Part shown: in pieces, positions 31,801-43,355 of the stretch
How the letters are laid out: each line of letters opens with the position of its first letter
Numbering within the stretch: the first letter of the stretch is position 1
From: Echinarachnius parma
Taxonomy: Eukaryota; Echinodermata; Echinoidea; Clypeasteroida; Echinarachniidae
DNA: 64,000 nt
Direction of reading: 5' to 3'
Assembly: GCA_037951105.1 (NCBI GenBank)
Contig: JBAMJV010008401.1
Span: forward strand, 1 to 64,000
The notes under the pieces: model-generated
The model's database searches: none
What the model saw: the letters and a program-made list of their open reading frames with translations, nothing else
What the model was told of the DNA's origin: nothing
Program-made: the position numbers and the translations under genes

Positions 31801-33115
31801 AATGCTGTTATCCGATCCGGATCCGATCCGAGATCCCGGCGGTAATGGCTTCCGAGCCGATTCCGAGACGGATCCGAGAAATATTTTTTCTCGGTAGAAA
31901 ATATCGGAAGATTTTGCCGACCCATTTTCTCCAGTGATAATTGAACATGTGTATGTTTGACAGTCCATTAAGTAGTGTAATTTAAATAAGAAATGGGGAA
32001 ATCAATATTGTTTACTTTATGAGTGGTTATTTTGGAGAAATTCATGGTTCGTCAGTTCGTTTTGCAGTCGAAAATTGAACAGGATGCGCGAAATTGCTAG
32101 TCATTTGAACGATGTTGTGGACGGATGTGCAATCAAAGTTACGCCGATACTCGAGGGGAGACGTCTGTTGGATGTCTGTATGATCGAGCTAATAAGCCAG
32201 TGCATTCAAAATGTGGCTCTGAATACGTTTTATTGTCATTTGCACATTTAAAAATGTTCTGATATTCTACTTACATGATTTCTTGGCGTTTGATAGCTGG
32301 GCGGAAACAAAAATATGCCCCTAAACAATGAAAACAATTGCGCAAAATATCGATAAAAAATTACTACACCGCTCCCGTTTGCTTGTATAATTGCGTGTGC
32401 AGATATAGATCCGCCGCCGGGAATTCCCCAATTTTCGGCGGATGGATCTCGCGTAAGAAAAAACGTTCACCATAACACACGCAAAGTAATACGACCAAAT
32501 TAATGCCTAATAACTTGTTGCATGTGCATGCAAGCTATAGCTAGCTAACTCATTGGAGTTCTCTCGAGGCCTAGCCGTCCGTAATCCGATTTTTTTCTTT
32601 GGAAATATATCGATAATTCAGCAGTTTTGTCTTTGATTTGGGGGGTTATTTTGTATTCTGTTCGGCTTTCAGATGCCATGTTATCATGTAACTGTAAGTA
32701 GATTACCAGAATTGTGTGGTTCCCTAAAAGGGTAATTTATAGCCGATTTTTGAGGGCAGTGGCCCGGCAGTGGCTCACAAGCGCGGTTTTCCACGCGATT
32801 GGCGGGTTGAGTTTCTGTGAAACGTGTGGTGCGATGCCGAACAAACCATCGAAAAAATACTTTTCTTGCGAAACTCTGAATAATCTGAATATTATTTTTC
32901 CGTAAAAATTGATATGTACATGCCTCGAAACGTCATTATTATTAATATTTTTGCCATATAAAACAAGAAAGATGAGTCTACAACGCTGCATTTTTTCAGA
33001 GCAAATTGCAATATTTTTTTTCTCCGAGATCCGATCCGATCCGAGATCTCGTTAGCGATATAGAATTCTAACGATCCGAGAACGGGCCGGGATTTTTTGT
33101 TTACCTAACAGCATT
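31801..33115. mobile_element. 1,315-bp element with a perfect 10-bp target duplication
   Basis: AGTCACACCT occurs at 31791-31800 and again at 33116-33125. The ends are AATGCTGTTA and TAACAGCATT. Just inside are CCGATCCGGATCCGATCCGA (left) and CCGATCCGATCCGAGA (right). A 9-11-bp duplication is typical of Mutator-like elements, though the ends are short. No transposase frame is visible, so it is non-autonomous. Confidence 0.88.
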
Positions 33116-33139
33116 AGTCACACCTGTCTTAGCGGCCAC

Positions 33140-34100
33140 CCATCGGCCGCCGTCTGGCAGAAGGGCGTATCTCGAGTGTCGCGCCGGGATCTCAACACCG
33201 AGAAAAACGCCTTTGAAGTTTGACATATTCAACCCTCTTTTGAAGCTTTGGACGTAGAATTGTTATTGCGGGGTTGATTCAAGTTGAAAGCCGACATGTG
33301 AAATATTATTTTTAAATTTTAAAATTGATTCTGAACTTGATATTTCTTTTTCTAGGACCATTTAAAAAAAAGATACGCCTTTCTGCCAAACAAATTTGAA
33401 CAAATTCGTAGTCGCTTTTGTACGGCAGAAGGGTGTATCTTTAGATACGTGGAAATATCGCCCGGTATCGTTGTGCTATCGTTTGGTAAAAGGGCGTATC
33501 TTTAGATACATGGAAGTATCGCCCGGTATCGTCATGCTATCGTCTGGCAGAAGGGCGTATCTATAGATACGCCTTCTGCCTTACAAATGTGACTACGAAA
33601 TTGTCCACATTTGCACGGCAGAAAGGCGTATCTAAGACACCTTTCTACCATACTAATTGATGAAATAGATTGGTAATTTTTGTTTGGCAGAAGGGTGTAT
33701 CTAAAGATGCGTCCTCCTTTTGTACAATTGTATATGCCATTGACATGATATTTTTTTTGGGGGGGAGCTGACTTGATGTCTGACTGTAACTCACCGTTTT
33801 TGTATGGCAGAAGGGTGTATATCGAGAAACGCCCTTCTGCCAGACGGATACCGAGCAGAAACCAACAAGATTTCCACGGACAGGGGCGTATGTATAGATA
33901 CACCCTGTTGCAATACAAAATACGACGATAGTTATGCAATTGGGTAAAGAGGGCCCTGATATCTCAAAAACTAAAACTCGAGCACTTCTGAAATTTGGCC
34001 CAATGAAAATTTTGACCTCAAAAACCACAAATATGCAATTTAAAAAAAGAGGCCCATTTTCGAGATACGCCTCTTTGCCAGACGACGGCCGCCATCTATA
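33140..34100. repeat. field of about ten GGCAGAAGGGCGTATCT palindromic motifs
   Basis: Full or half motifs occur near 33156, 33372, 33424, 33485, 33546, 33617, 33686, 33806, 33878 and 34050. The fullest, 33546-33580, is GGCAGAAGGGCGTATCTA with its near-exact complement. Spacing is irregular (60-220 bp) and spacers are unrelated, unlike a simple minisatellite. The outermost flanks, CGGCCGCCGTCTGGCA and TGCCAGACGACGGCCG, are themselves inverted. Confidence 0.85.
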
Positions 34101-34251
34101 GCAGCCAACCTGCCAATAGTGTGGCCAGCAAAAGTGATTACCTACATAGAAAAACAATGTTATAGAATCTGTCTAAAGAGGTCACCTTTTTAAAATGGTC
34201 AGTTTTCTTCTTTGCTAGTAGGTGGTAACTATAGACGGGTTTGACTGTACT

Positions 34252-34387
34252 TACAGTAGAACCTCTCTATAACGAGCTAAGTTATACCGAGGTAAATTAT
34301 ATAACGAGTGCTATTTATTTTATTATTTTTAATAACAAGGTAAATTTAATGGGCCTAAGGCTCTCATTATAATGAGGCTTCATTGTA
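34252..34387. mobile_element. pogo-like MITE
   Basis: TACAGTAGAACCTCTCTATA and TATAACGAG on the left, AATGAGGCTTCATTGTA on the right. Ends of the form CAGTRGAACCTC with TA borders are typical of pogo/Tigger-type elements. It starts two bases after the preceding element. Confidence 0.75.
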
Positions 34388-34692
34388 TTTGATTTGTGTT
34401 CCGTTTCATGAATTTTTTTTTTGATTTAAGGGGATTTGTGAGACGGGCTGTCTGGTTTTCTTTGTCGTACGTCTGAGGTGTTTGTAAAAAGAACAACAAA
34501 TTAATTTATTTTGAGTATATGCACCAGGGCTCCACACTAGCACTTGCCCGATAGCCCGGGGCAAGTCAAAATTGATGCCTGGCAAGTAAAATGTTTCAAA
34601 TGTTCTAGTTTTGGTTGCCTGATTGGGCAAACTATCATTTCTTTTCTACTATGAGAGAGAAAAAGTAATACCTTACATTTACATCTTATTAA

Positions 34693-35121
34693 AGGGATGG
34701 TTAGGGTTAGGGTTTCAAAATTAATGTACCAGAATCTAAAAAAATTACTCATTGGTAATAAATTTTTATCAAAAAAAATATCCTATCAGGATGATTTGTA
34801 CTCTATTGTTTTGTGTCTACAATTTTTGATATTCATCGTCTAATTGTCTGTAGGCTTCCGATTTTTATCACATGGTCACTTGACGCGCCAGCCTCACTTT
34901 GCTTTGTATTGGCAGCAAAGTGAGGCATCGACGTCACGAAAATTGCATGCTGACCAGTATAGATCCCACTGGCGGCAGATTCGATCAAGAAATGTTACCT
35001 TATTTAGTCCCAAAGTGATTGTGAATGATCGTTGGACTTTTTTCGTCGGGACAAAGGCAATATGTTGAAAAAATATTGCTTCTTTGATTGGTAAAGGCTG
35101 GAAATCGTCCGAACCCCTCCT
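34693..35121. mobile_element. TTAA-type MITE, family D
   Basis: TTAA flanks are at 34689-34692 and 35122-35125. The ends AGGGATGGTTAGGG and the complement of AGGAGGGGTTCGG match loosely. It splits an older repeat that has GGGGCAAGT..GGCAAGTAAAATG on its left and GGCAAGTAGAAATTG on its right. Confidence 0.65.
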
Positions 35122-35125
35122 TTAA

Positions 35126-36690
35126 GAAGCAAGTGGGAAACTACTTGTTCAACATTGTTATTTCTTTAAATGTTACGTTCCGGCAAGTAGAAATTGAAAA
35201 TGGAAGATTTTACTTACCCCAATAGGCAAGCACGTGTAAAACAAATTTAGTTTCGAGGCTATTCATAGCTAAGGAGGGGGTCCTAGGAGCGTGTAAAACA
35301 TCATCGGGTGTGCTGTGTGGGATCCAATGATTTTGCAGCAACTATATAAGTCAAAAGTGTAATATTTAAAAGTAAGAAACATTTAATGTGGCCCCCTAAG
35401 TGCACTGTTTTAAGGCTACATGTGTGTTAATAACTTCTGGGGGATAGAGAATTACTTGAAGCGATACGACCAAAAGAGGATAATAGAATCCCCAAGCAAA
35501 AGAATGGATTTTCTTTTACTTGAACCCCTTGACCACGGGAACAAGGTGGGCTGTGTGCAAGCCTACAAGGCCTGTGGGGATTTCAGAAAAGAACTCACGG
35601 GAACATGTTGATAAAGAGGTGCAAGTAAAGACATTTGTATGAATTTTAATATGAATTATTTTTCTTTTACTTTGTAATAACAGATTTTGTTTGATCATTG
35701 ACGCTGAAGCCAAGAGCTAAGAGCCCAACTATTTTGGTGGACAGAAAACAGAATTTGGTGCCCCCAAATGAAGCAAATAATTTCAAAGTTTTTTTTTTTT
35801 GGGCTGCCTTATTAGGAATGTAACATTTGGTATTTGTGTTATATTAATGGTTCAAAGGGATTTGCTCCATGAAGTACATGTATATTGATTTTGCTGTTCT
35901 TTCACTACTTTCTCTATAATGAGCTTTTCTGTTTGATCAATGAAATTGCACATTCTACAGTAGTGTTGAATTTTAACTAGGTGTTTACAGGAAATAAGTT
36001 TATCATGTATGTTTTCAAAAAAGGGATTGAACTATTTAGGATAAATTTGGTTGAAAAGTAAAATTGAAATGTACAGATCCAGATTAAAAAATACATGTAT
36101 GGTAATGTACATGATAATACATGTTTATAATTTTGCTTATCGGTATTAGTTATCTCACTCTTTTAAAACCAATCATCCATCAGACTATCAGTCGTGCCTT
36201 AATTTGAGTGACATTTGAACAAATCAGATTTTGTGCATTTAGTCAAATGATCTGACATGCAATTAATTGCAACTTTACAATCAATTGCAACAACTTTCTG
36301 CAACACTCTAGTGGTCTTAATCACTAAAATCGATATTAGTGTTTAGTAAAACACTGTGTTTATCAGTAAGCTATCTCACTTTTGTATTTAAACTTAATCA
36401 CCCGTCGGACTATCAGTTCCTAACTGTGCCTTTATTTATGCGTGACATGTGGTCACCAGCTTTGTATTAGCATGAGATGCTGAGGTATTACCAAGTATTA
36501 CTATACTACATTTACTGTACTGAGAAGTAATCTACAAGATTAACTGTTTGAATATGATTCAACGTAAATATATACGCGGAGTGCCTTGATGCCAAATGTA
36601 CTTCTAATTTGTGTGTTTGTTTTGTTTTGGCCTTTCCTTAATAAAGTGAAATATTAAAATAGAAAATATGATTGTGTTTCTTCTGATTGA
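35126..36690. other. AT-rich intergenic DNA between RAD17 and CZIB
   Basis: No gene was recognised. The segments near 36120-36240 and 36340-36440 are mildly similar (CTTATCGGTATTAGTTATCTCACT against GTTTATCAGTAAGCTATCTCACT), suggesting an old duplication. An AATAAA lies at 36643. Confidence 0.4.
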
Positions 36691-36697
36691 AGCTTAA

Positions 36698-37016
36698 AGG
36701 GATCTAGTAACTTTGTTGACATGTGCAACAAGTGATGAGTGGTTGATACAATGTATCGTTATATGGCCGAGTAATGACAAAAATGCAAAGTGATGTTCAC
36801 TAACTCATTGCACTGACTTTGTACACGGTTTTGACGATCCATTGGATAATTTATCATCTGAACACTTCAATCGTAAATATCTTTCTAACGAAAGGGAAAT
36901 TTGAAAAACCGAAACCTGTCCCATGCTTTTATTGCTAATACGAATACAACAAGGTATGCGGGAACCGCTAGAATTTCAATTGGATTTTGAGTATTTGGAC
37001 AATGTTACTAGTCCCT
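36698..37016 (+). mobile_element. TTAA-type MITE, family A, complete
   Basis: TTAA flanks are at 36694-36697 and 37017-37020. The ends AGGGATCTAGTAACTTTG and the complement of AGGGACTAGTAACATTGTCC match. It is related to 42186-42563 (inverse) and to 1-114. A 57-bp array begins at its right border. Confidence 0.88.
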
Positions 37017-37303
37017 TTAATGCTAACTTGTGGTACATAGCATCGGTTGAGAAAGAGAAGGGCACCAAGTCCTTTAATGCTAACGTGTGGTACATAGCAT
37101 CGGTTGAGAAACAGAAGGGCACCAAGTCCTTTAATGCTAACGTGTGGTACATAGCATCGGTTGAGAAACAGAAGGGCACCAAGTCCCTTTAATGCTAACG
37201 TGTGGTACATAGCATCGGTTGAGAAACAGAAGGGCACCAAGTCCTTTAATGCTAACGTGTGGTACATAGCATCGGTTGAGAAACAGAAGGGCACCAAGTC
37301 ACT
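37012..37303. repeat. 57-bp tandem array, 5 copies
   Basis: The unit contains CTTTAATGCTAACGTGTGGT and ACATAGCATCGGTTGAGAAA. One copy has an extra C. 57 is divisible by three, so open frames run through on both strands. They are not supported as genes. Confidence 0.96.
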
Positions 37304-38860
37304 TTTGTTAAATTTTAAGGATGAGCAAGTTGGGGAGCATTATAGAAACCTGATAAAGCTCTATTTCCCCATTTATAATAAATAATGATTAGCTGACAAT
37401 GTGACATAATGCCCTTCTCATCCGACAATATGGTATTAAAAACATGTTTTAGTGCACACAGAAATTTTGTTTAAGCAGCAGAACATAATGTATGTAAAAA
37501 AACGCAGTTTTTGTACTGAACGAAAATGCCAGACACTGCATACATCTACAGAGATATGCACACATCGAACAGTGTTTGTGATTGCGCATTTTATGGAGGT
37601 GTGCGTGTGTGAGTGTGTGTGTGTGTATGTATGTGAGTGTGAGCGATAACACGTTGTTTGACATACATTTCACTTTCAGCAAATTGGAACTGATTTGTTT
37701 ACAACAAGAGAAAACTTTATAATGAAATCATACATGTATTTATATTAACACTTTATTAACATACAGAACAAATTATGGCAAACACTTATTTTTGTGGAAG
37801 AAAAAAGAAAGATGCATGAAATTCATATTACGAGAGCCGTTGACTAAAAAGAAAGCATTTGATCAAAGCTGCCCTTCATTTCGGATTTGATTTCCTCTTT
37901 AAGTACTTAGCGAATGAAAAATAAACCATCACCCTTGCATTTATTGAATCAACTACATAAAAGTGTTTGGACCAAGGCAAATTTGGCCTTGTTCAGGTCA
38001 AATAATAAAAGAAAACCAGAGGAAAGGAATCAGAGTAACCCTATGAACTGGCTTATACATGTACAATGGAACCTCTTTATATTGAGCTCTGTTATAACGA
38101 GGTACCTGATATACAGTGATATAGCGAGTTAAGTTCTCCAGTCCAGGTTCTATGTATTTTATTGTTTGTTTTGCCCAGATACAACAATATATCTAATATA
38201 ACGAGGTTAATTCTATGGACCCAACATGCTCGTTATTGCGAGGTTTCACTGTACATCCATTTGCCTTTAATACACGGGGTAGACATAAGCATAGCTGACT
38301 GTTTAGTTCTTATTCTATCTGTCTGCTAACTTAACTTGTTTGTGTGAAAGGGCCAAACAATGTGAAATATAAGTATATTTAAAAAGGACCTTTTACTGAA
38401 CTAAATCAAAAAAGAAGACTGTCATTTTCTAATTCTAAAAATGAACATGATCAATGGAATGTCATGTATTGTAGAGTGTTACAATGTTCAAATTCCTTGA
38501 TGCAAATACTATAATAAATAATAAATCGGAATTCCTTGATATAATGGAATTCTGCTTTATGGGTGTTCTTGATAACAAGAGTTTCCTATTCACTGTCAGT
38601 AAAGTCACCATACATGTAGTACATATTTGGAAGATTTAAAAAACATACAATATTTAACTGTCTTTTCCATAAACATTGTTTTTTGGTTTCATTAATTCAT
38701 AACATGATGTAAAAAACAGGGACTAGACAGTCCTTTAAAAAAACAATATCTAGCCAGAGAATAAATAAATAGCATAATTACTTAAGGACTTTTTAATGTA
38801 AAATTGACTAGCACAAATATTGACCTATTATCACCTTTTGATGTTTGTCGTCACAAGGAC
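37304..38860. other. AT-rich intergenic DNA with one pogo-like MITE
   Basis: Apart from a short GT-rich patch (37600-37640) and the MITE at 38062-38253, no structure or gene was recognised. Confidence 0.4.
38062..38253. mobile_element. pogo-like MITE, 192 bp
   Basis: TACAATGGAACCTCTTTATA on the left and GCGAGGTTTCACTGTA on the right are complementary with mismatches. Both borders are TA. Internal GTTATAACGAGGTA recurs in the related copies. Confidence 0.82.
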
Positions 38861-38862
38861 AT

Positions 38863-39104
38863 GGCTACAGCAAAACCTGGCACTTGTCGGTAAAAATTAA
38901 AAAAAATAGATTTTCATACCATTACAAAGGCTTCATCACAAGCTTTCATTTGATGCTTTATTCTAACTAATTGGTCAATAATTGGCAAATATATGATTAT
39001 TTCAATTTTTACAATCATAGGTCTTTTACACACATTGTGTGAACTTAAAATGCCCATTTCTTCATAACATGAATTACCTACAAGTGCCAGGTTTTGCTAT
39101 AGCC
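38863..39104. mobile_element. 242-bp MITE with GGCTATAGCAAAACC ends, copy 1
   Basis: The left end GGCTACAGCAAAACCTGGCA and the right end TGCCAGGTTTTGCTATAGCC are complementary with one mismatch. A second copy, inverse, is at 60711-60927 and shares the interior (AATTGGTCAATAATTGGCAA). Confidence 0.9.
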
Positions 39105-39594
39105 AGTCTCATATGGTACATGAAGATGTATACACACATTATTTCAGTTCAGTCATTTGTATTTTGATCCTAGACCAATATTGCTTCAAAGATAACAAGT
39201 GGAGTAAAGACATACTCACAAATCACATTAGCCTACAATTCCTTCTCATAATTGCTTTTCATTTCACAATTGAACACTTTGAGCTAATCTTGTTTCCATC
39301 ATGGTGAATGTTTTCTCTTTGAAAGAAAGTTCTGCTCATTCTTTTCCATCTCAATCAACTCTGATCATTAGATTACCTCTCCTGCAGCTACATGTAATTT
39401 CAGCTCATCAATTGACAATTGTACCATTATTATCACAAATCGCAACTCCTTAAATGACATATTTTCTTGTCTCTGTGGTTAGTAATTTATTGTCCTTTTG
39501 AAGAACCTCCACCATTCATTAACCAAATAGTCATGGCACATTTATGTCTTTCTTTGGAAGATATTACAACTTATGATTCCATAATTATTTCCCC

Positions 39595-40640
39595 TTTTCA
39601 CAAGAAAGTTTTCGTCTAAAAGATATTTCTCATTTTTATCAGCTGGATGCAAGTTTTCCTTTTGAAGAAATGACAACAGATACTTGTTAACACCAACTAG
39701 GGACTGATGTACGGTCACATCTCAATGAACTAGCTCTCGAGTCCAGAGATCACTTTCTTTGGAAGAAATTAGACAATATACTTTTACTTGTGTGATGAAA
39801 GTTTTCCTTGTGAAGAAATGACAGCAGATATTTGTAAACACCAACTGGGGACTGATGTATGGTCACATCTTAATGAACTAGCTCTTGAGTTCAGACATCA
39901 CTTTCTTTGGAAGAAATAACACAATCAATTTTTACTCGCTAGATGAAAGTTTTTCATTTGAAGATATTTTTTTGCTCAATGTTTGAAAGTTTTTCTTGTG
40001 AAGAAATGACAGCAGATACTTGTAACACACATCTGGGGACTGCTGTAAATGGTCACATCTTGATGAACTGGCTCTTGGGTTCAGACATCACTTTCTTTGG
40101 AAGAAATTACACAATATATTTATACTTGCTGGATGAAAGTTTTTCTTTTGAACAAATTTCAAATTTGTATAAGCTTATAACAGTTTTCCTTCTGAAGAAA
40201 TGACAGCAGATCTATATAATTTTACAGGATGTGAGTGTTTTCTGGTCACACCTTGATAAATAGGCTCTTGAGTTCAGAGGTGACGGTCTTCGAAAAGAAA
40301 TTTCATAATATTTGACTTGCTGGATCAAAGTTCTTCTCCTAATATTTTAACTCGCTGGATCAAAGTTTTTCTCTTGAAGCAATTTCACAATATTTGTACT
40401 TGCTGGAAGGAAAGTTTTTCTTGTGAAGAAACGATGGCATCTATCATTTTACAAAGTCTAGGAACTGTTTTCTGGTCGTCGCACCTTGATGAACTAGCTC
40501 TGGAGTCCAGAGATAACTTTCTTTGGAAGAAATTACACAATATATTTTATACTTGTGTGATAAAAGTTTTTCTTGTGAATAAATAACAGCATCTGGGATA
40601 CTGGGGACTGTTCTCTGGTCAGACCTTGATGAACTGGCTC
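39595..40640. repeat. imperfect tandem repeat field, units of about 150-190 bp
   Basis: A unit with CTTGATGAACTAGCTCTTGA, GTTCAGAGATCACTTTCTTT and GGAAGAAATTACACAATAT recurs about six times (cores near 39725, 39870, 40060, 40250, 40485, 40628). The GATGAACTGGCTC-TGAGTTCAGAGATGAC core matches the coding end of CZIB exon 7 (40759-40800). Confidence 0.88.
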
Positions 40641-40823
40641 CTGAGTTCAGAGATGACCACAGCCTCACCCTTCCTCTCATAATAGTGGTCAGACCTTGAT
40701 GAACTGGCTCCTGAGTTCAGAGATGACAACAGCCTCACCCTTCCTCTCATCATAGTGGTCAGACCTTGATGAACTGGCTCCTGAGTTCAGAGATGACCAC
40801 AGCCTCACCCTTCCTCTCATCAT
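40617..40823. repeat. 69-bp triplication that includes CZIB exon 7
   Basis: Three near-identical 69-bp units begin around 40617, 40686 and 40755 (TGGTCAGACCTTGATGAACT, then CCTCACCCTTCCTCTCAT). The rightmost unit is most of the real last exon of CZIB. The other two fall in its 3' UTR. None of the extra copies carries the 3' splice site. Confidence 0.95.
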
Positions 40824-41411
40824 AGTCTGCCCAATCCTGTAAAGTAAAAGAAAATGGAAAGAGATATTCGGTAATAATAATTGATATCAAATAACTTGAA
40901 AACAGGTATTCATGCTCATTGGCATTGGTGAACAATGGCATTGCTGAAGTTTGGTGCCCCCCAAAGGTAACCAATACTCATAAATATATATGTTTACTAT
41001 TAAGCATTGTTAACAAAGATCGCAGGTTCGATATGAAAATCTTTATTTCCGTAATACAGCTTGAGAATTGATAAAAGAAATTCAAAATATATATTCAGGC
41101 TTTGTCAAAACAAATTGTAATAATCATTGAAACCATTTAAATTGCATTCTTTCAAGCAAAACAAGAACTATACGGTGGAACCTTGTTATAGAGAGCTCTA
41201 TATATAGCAAAACTCTCTTATAACAGGGTAAATTTGCTAGTCCACACTTTTTATTCATTACATTTTTTCACTGATATAACAAGATCACTGTAATATAACA
41301 AGGTCATTTTCATGGTCCCAAGGTATTCATTCCAAAAAGGTTGGAATGTAATTTGCATTTCTTGCCATCATAATTCAAGGTCATCTTTTAAAAGAGATTT
41401 CTTGTCACTAT

Positions 41412-41457
<46 letters not shown>

Positions 41458-43324
41458 ATTGATGAGGATGATGTTGGTAGTGGTGATGGTGATGCTTCAC
41501 AGCACTTGTGTGCCATAGAAAGGTGCCTGTGACTCCAAGCATTAATGTATTTATAGTTATATCAGATTAAAGTTGAAAACTTGATATGAAATTAATCTTA
41601 CGTCTGATTGAAGGTCAATTTCAGCAAACTTGGTTGTGGTGTCAACTCCCTCAGCCTGGAACCCCGCCTGAAATACAACATTATAGATCAGAAGAAATTG
41701 AAATTAAAATTGAAAATCAAACAGTTTTGAGTAATTTGCTTTCTTTCAGTCTAGATATTACATTTAATTGAGTATTGGGAGAGTAACATAGAAGTAATCT
41801 TCTATGGTACACAGTGAGTGAGCGTGCGCCGCGCTGCGAGTTGTTGCTACTCTCTTTATGTAGGTACTCTTAAGTATTGATACCTTACAAAATGCTCAAT
41901 AGTGAGCTCTTTCTACTATTACTTACCCTGAAAGAAAACTCCACAGGCTCCATACCTCTGCAGTCGAAGGCCACTATCGTCTGGAATTGGTTGTTCTTGT
42001 CTATCGAGTAGGGCTTGAGGAAGTCTTTCAGGATATCTGTGGATAATCAGCCAGTGAACATTCATTTTATTGGGGCAAGTAGAAAAACTTTTCTACTTTA
42101 CTAACACATTTCTACTCAAAAACAATTTGGACTCGTCGAAAAACAGCTTTTTTTTGCGGACAATGGCAATAATCCCTGTATTTAAAGGGACTTAGTAACA
42201 TTGTCCAAATCCTCAAAATAAAATTTTCACTCTAGTGGTTCCCTCATACCTTGTTGTATTCGTATTAACAATAAAATCATGGGACAGGTTTCGGTTTTTA
42301 AAATTTCTCTTTCGTTACAAAGATATGTACGATCGAAGTATTCAGATAAGGAAAACTCCGGGCGAGTTTTTCTTCTGTGTACAAAGTGAGTGCAGTGAGT
42401 TATTGAATATCACTTTGCATTTTTGCTCATTGCTTGGCCATGCAATGTCCATGTGACTTGAAATTTTCACACAATACCCTGTGGACACAATACCCTGTGA
42501 GATAACAATAATATACATTGCATCAACCATTCATCACTTTTTGCACAAAGTTACTAGATCCCTTTAAAGTGTAGACTTACTATAGATAGATAGATAGATA
42601 GATAGATAAATGGTTTTATTCATATAACTGCACATCGTAGCCCGAAAGCTAAATTGTATACAATTTTACAATCAAATAAATCATATAAAGCATAAGATAC
42701 CATTACAAAATACAATTACATAATAACAATAAAGTACATATTATAAAGACAAATAATACATCCATTACACTGAAATAATCGGAAACGTTAGCATAAAAAG
42801 ATAAAAAGTCATGGTACTACTATAAAATCATTTAAAGTGGATAATGAATCTGGCATTTGAGTAATTACTTGGAGTTGATATTTATGTTAAATAGCATCAC
42901 GATTATCGAATATTGCAACAAAATTAATAGAGTAACGAATAAGTAATTCATGAACTCATGTTCACTATATGTTCACTATGTTCACAATCACTGTGTGAGA
43001 TCATTACTACATGTATAGTAGATCATTACTAATTAGACATATTATATTAACAAATGTGACCAGTAGTCAGTACTATTGATTTGATTTTTAACCTGTTCAG
43101 GACCAGTCCCAAAAATACTTGGGTCTATGGAGAATACATGTTTTAGCAAAATCAATCAGTCCTGAACGAGATAAGTACAAAACATCAACATTTTCTTGAA
43201 CCGTAGATATTTATCACATATTTATCATACTTAGCCTACCTATTGAGTTTTCTCTGTGGCAGAGTTTGCATTTTGCCACCATACTGGCATGACCTCTCCC
43301 TCCCTTCAAAGGACATTGTTCCTG

Positions 43325-43355
<31 letters not shown>

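Larger units (their letters stand above)
31788..34249. mobile_element. pogo-like non-autonomous element, split by a later insertion
   Basis: The outer ends TACAGTCACACCTGTCT (left, read across the insertion) and the complement of TACAGTCAAACCCGTCT (right, 34249) form inverted ends with TA at the borders. A 1,315-bp element (31801-33115) interrupts it 13 bases from the left end. Its own body, about 1.1 kb, carries about ten copies of a GGCAGAAGGGCGTATCT motif. Confidence 0.75.

Noticed and set aside
33532-34157. Overlapping frames of 135 and 170 residues on the minus strand
   Set aside because: They cross the GGCAGAAGGGCGTATCT motif field of a DNA element, and recurrent peptide pieces follow the motif. 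No transposase features.
36923-37385. Repetitive frames with 19-residue periods on both strands
   Set aside because: They come from a 57-bp minisatellite next to a MITE; open on both strands, which argues against coding.
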